A stretch of DNA of 8,034 bases from Leptolyngbya sp. SIO4C5 (GTDB lineage Bacteria > Cyanobacteriota > Cyanobacteriia > Phormidesmidales > Phormidesmidaceae), in assembly GCA_010671965.1 (NCBI GenBank), contig JAAHIC010000172.1, forward strand, positions 1-8,034, written 5' to 3'. Positions 6,148 to 8,034 of this stretch are shown here, piece after piece. Each line of letters opens with the position of its first letter. Within the stretch, counting starts at the first letter, position 1. The notes below the pieces were generated by a model. The model had not been told where the DNA came from. It did no database searches and was given only the letters and a program-made list of their open reading frames with translations. The translations under genes were made by a program, and so were the position numbers.

Positions 6148-7668
6148 TTACAGTCTCAGGCAGGCCGGATTTTGGCGAATGGGGATTTGAATTTGAAATT
6201 CAGTGCCCATGTGGGGCTGCGTACGATACTCCAGCTTGCCGCCATGTTCAACCACAATCGTCTGCTGGCTGATAGCTAGCCCCAACCCGGTACCCTGACC
6301 AATCGGCTTGGTCGTGAAAAAAGGATCATAAAGGCGATCGCGGGCCTGATCGGTAATGCCTGGGCCGGTATCGGCAATCACAATCTCGATCCACTGCTCA
6401 TCAATTTGAGCGGTGCGAATACTAATCTGAGCAGTTTTAGGCGGGAGTGGTGTAGAAACACTAAACGACTCGGTGGCAACCCCCTCTTTTGGGGAGAAAG
6501 ACGGTAGATGACAGCTCAACATTTCTTCTTCCAAAGCTTCGACTGCATTGATGAGTAAGCTCATGATGGCCTGATTGAGCTTGCCGGGATAGCATTCAAC
6601 CGGTGGCAGTGTCCCATAGTCTTTGATGATTGTTATTTGAGGCGCTTCAGGATGACCTTGGAGGCGATGCCGCAGGATCAGCAAGGCGTTATCAATGCCT
6701 TCGTGAATATCAACGGTTTTAAGCTTAGATTCACCGAGGCGCACAAAATTACGTAGAGACAAAACTGTTTTTTGAATTCGTTTTGCCCCCTGTTTCATCG
6801 AGCGCAAAAGATTAGTAATATCTTGCGCCCAAAAATCTAGATCGATTGAAGCTTCTAAGGCCTGGATTTCCGGCACTGGCTGGGGATAGTGCCGGCGGTA
6901 ACAGTCTAAAAGCTTCAGCAAATCCCGGCTGAAATGAGCGAAGTGAACCAAGTTGCCTACGATAAAGCTGGCCGGATTGTTGATTTCGTGGGCAATACCG
7001 GCAGCTAGCTGCCCGATGCTAGAAAGCTTTTCCTGCTGAGCGAGCTGGACGTGGGCTAGCTGTAGCTCATGCAGTAGCGCACTCAGCTCAGCCGATTGCT
7101 GCTGGGTTTTGGTTAAAAGTTCAGCTTGCTGAATGGCAACGCTGAGATGGGTGGCAATATCAGCAGCAAACCCAATCTCGGCTTGCTGCCATCGGCGCGG
7201 CCCTGAGCACTGATGCACACAGAGCAGTCCCCAAAGACGCTCTCCTTCTAGCAGCGGAATCAGCAGATTGGCCCGTACCTGAAATCGCTCTAAAATCTGC
7301 AAATGGCAGTCGCTGAGTCCCGCGGCATAGATGTCATTCAGCGCTTGAATCCGCCCCTTTTCATACTGATGAGCATGATGGTCCCCAAAACAGCGATCGC
7401 GGACACGCTGGGCCAGAGCTGCATCAAATTCTGGGGCCACAGCTTCAGCGATAAACTCTCCATCTCCCCAGCCGCTGACCGGATCGAGTCTCAGAATACC
7501 CACCCGGTCAGCCTGCAAGAGCTGGCGAACTTCAATCGCAGTGGTCATCAAAATCGTGTTTAGGTCTAAGGACTGACGCACTTTAGTGATGACATTAAGC
7601 AGAGCTGCCTGCGCTTCAATACTCTGAGAGTAATTTCTTTGAGTATCAGAACGAGAGTTAAAAATCAT
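6148..7668 (-). CDS. Cyanobacteriochrome-type GAF sensor histidine kinase
   Basis: Soluble hybrid-free histidine kinase of 506 residues from the ATG at 7666-7668. A TTG four codons upstream is in frame; neither start has a clear ribosome binding site. Residues about 20-185 form a GAF domain of the phytochrome/cyanobacteriochrome type. It has the canonical bilin-attachment pair C121-H122 in AGLSDCHLQILERFQVRANLL and a DXCF motif D91-R92-C93-F94, followed by YEKGR and the DIYAAGL stretch. That combination is typical of dual-cysteine, blue/green-sensing cyanobacteriochromes. A Gln-rich helical linker (about 186-220) leads to the kinase. The H-box is GIAHEINNP with H227, the N-box contains N374 in LLINAVEAL, G1 is DTGPGI (D433), the F-box is YDPFFTTK, and G2 is GQGTGLGLAIS. 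A proline/serine-rich insertion lies between the N- and G1-boxes (about 380-412). There is no membrane helix, PAS domain or receiver domain. No response regulator adjoins it, so its target is unknown. The photoreceptor role is inferred from motifs. Confidence 0.93.
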   Translation of the reverse strand: MIFNSRSDTQRNYSQSIEAQAALLNVITKVRQSLDLNTILMTTAIEVRQLLQADRVGILRLDPVSGWGDGEFIAEAVAPEFDAALAQRVRDRCFGDHHAHQYEKGRIQALNDIYAAGLSDCHLQILERFQVRANLLIPLLEGERLWGLLCVHQCSGPRRWQQAEIGFAADIATHLSVAIQQAELLTKTQQQSAELSALLHELQLAHVQLAQQEKLSSIGQLAAGIAHEINNPASFIVGNLVHFAHFSRDLLKLLDCYRRHYPQPVPEIQALEASIDLDFWAQDITNLLRSMKQGAKRIQKTVLSLRNFVRLGESKLKTVDIHEGIDNALLILRHRLQGHPEAPQITIIKDYGTLPPVECYPGKLNQAIMSLLINAVEALEEEMLSCHLPSFSPKEGVATESFSVSTPLPPKTAQISIRTAQIDEQWIEIVIADTGPGITDQARDRLYDPFFTTKPIGQGTGLGLAISQQTIVVEHGGKLEYRTQPHMGTEFQIQIPIRQNPACLRL

Positions 7669-8034
7669 ACTTTGAGCCAATACGCAGGTTGGCCGCCAAT
7701 AAAATTTGCAACCGAAAAGTATTTAATGCTTTCTTTAGAAAGTACCCAATTCAAGACAAAATTGATGTTTTTCGCAAGGCAATTCAACGTTTCGCAATCT
7801 GTATTTACAAAGCTGCGGCGACAGCTACTTTGACCTAAGTAAAGAATCTAGAGGCGGATCGCATTGATTGAACTTTATCTCATATGCTCATTGAAATTTG
7901 ACTATGAATCCAAACTTTGCCAAAGTCAAAATACTGAGTCTTAATTAATACCTTATGCTTGGCCGTATAGGCAGGACTCATAACGTTTATCGAAAAAATC
8001 GATAGATATCGGCCCAGCCGATATCTATCGATTA
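7669..8034. other. Gene-free region upstream of the kinase
   Basis: No protein-coding frame is convincing here; the stretch is AT-rich and has no HIP1 octamer. It must contain the kinase promoter on the minus strand, but I see no good -35/-10 pair. Small symmetric motifs occur: CTTTC/GAAAG (around 7730-7743) and TACTT/AAGTA (7826-7830 with 7837-7841). The right end is filled by a strong hairpin. Confidence 0.5.
7993..8033 (-). terminator. Perfect 17-bp hairpin with T-run, terminator of an off-window minus-strand gene
   Basis: AATCGATAGATATCGGC (7997-8013) and its exact reverse complement (8017-8033) enclose the 3-base loop CCA. On the minus strand the stem runs into TTTTTT (7998-7993), as in an intrinsic terminator. 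This implies a minus-strand gene ending just right of position 8034, upstream of and insulated from the kinase. The stem is long and fairly AT-rich for a terminator, so a palindromic protein-binding site or repeat is an alternative. On the plus strand there is no visible T-run, but the window ends there. Confidence 0.65.

Noticed and set aside
7639..7833. Plus-strand frame of 64 codons upstream of the kinase
   Set aside because: It overlaps the kinase N-terminus antisense, lacks a ribosome binding site and shows no family features.
1..8034. CRISPR array, tRNA, rRNA or transposase
   Set aside because: No regularly spaced direct repeats, cloverleaf with CCA-type end, rRNA-like sequence or transposase motif was seen on either strand.

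Overview
The window comes from a cyanobacterium. Twelve perfect copies of the octamer GCGATCGC (HIP1, the over-represented cyanobacterial palindrome) occur in 8 kb, where about 0.1 would be expected by chance. The genes also fit: a cyanobacteriochrome-type GAF histidine kinase, the glycine decarboxylase proteins used in photorespiratory glycine breakdown, and a GltS-family carrier. The species cannot be named from the sequence.

Layout: positions 1-548 are AT-rich and hold no gene that I can see, but contain several fold-back sequences. gcvP (minus, 549-3530) and gcvH (minus, 3673-4065) follow as a gcvH-gcvP pair. The 142 bp between them contain a sigma70-like promoter and a hairpin followed by T-tracts, so gcvP may be transcribed or attenuated separately from gcvH. 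A 388-bp divergent region (4066-4453) separates gcvH from a GltS-type sodium:glutamate symporter gene (plus, 4454-6049), whose start is set by a strong GGAGGA ribosome binding site. This gene ends in a clear intrinsic terminator at 6072-6104. It converges with a soluble sensor histidine kinase gene (minus, 6148-7668). The last 366 bp (7669-8034) hold no gene but end in a perfect 17-bp hairpin with a T-run on the minus strand, probably the terminator of a minus-strand gene beyond the right edge.

Functional links: GcvP (P-protein) and GcvH (lipoyl carrier) act together in the glycine cleavage complex; the T-protein and L-protein partners are not in the window. The GltS-type carrier probably imports glutamate or a related anion with sodium. 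The kinase is an orphan here, with no response regulator beside it. Its GAF domain carries both the canonical Cys-His chromophore site and a DXCF second cysteine, which points to a bilin-binding, blue/green-type light sensor. That is the most interesting item in an otherwise ordinary housekeeping region. I found no CRISPR array, transposase, tRNA, rRNA or clear multi-gene novel system.
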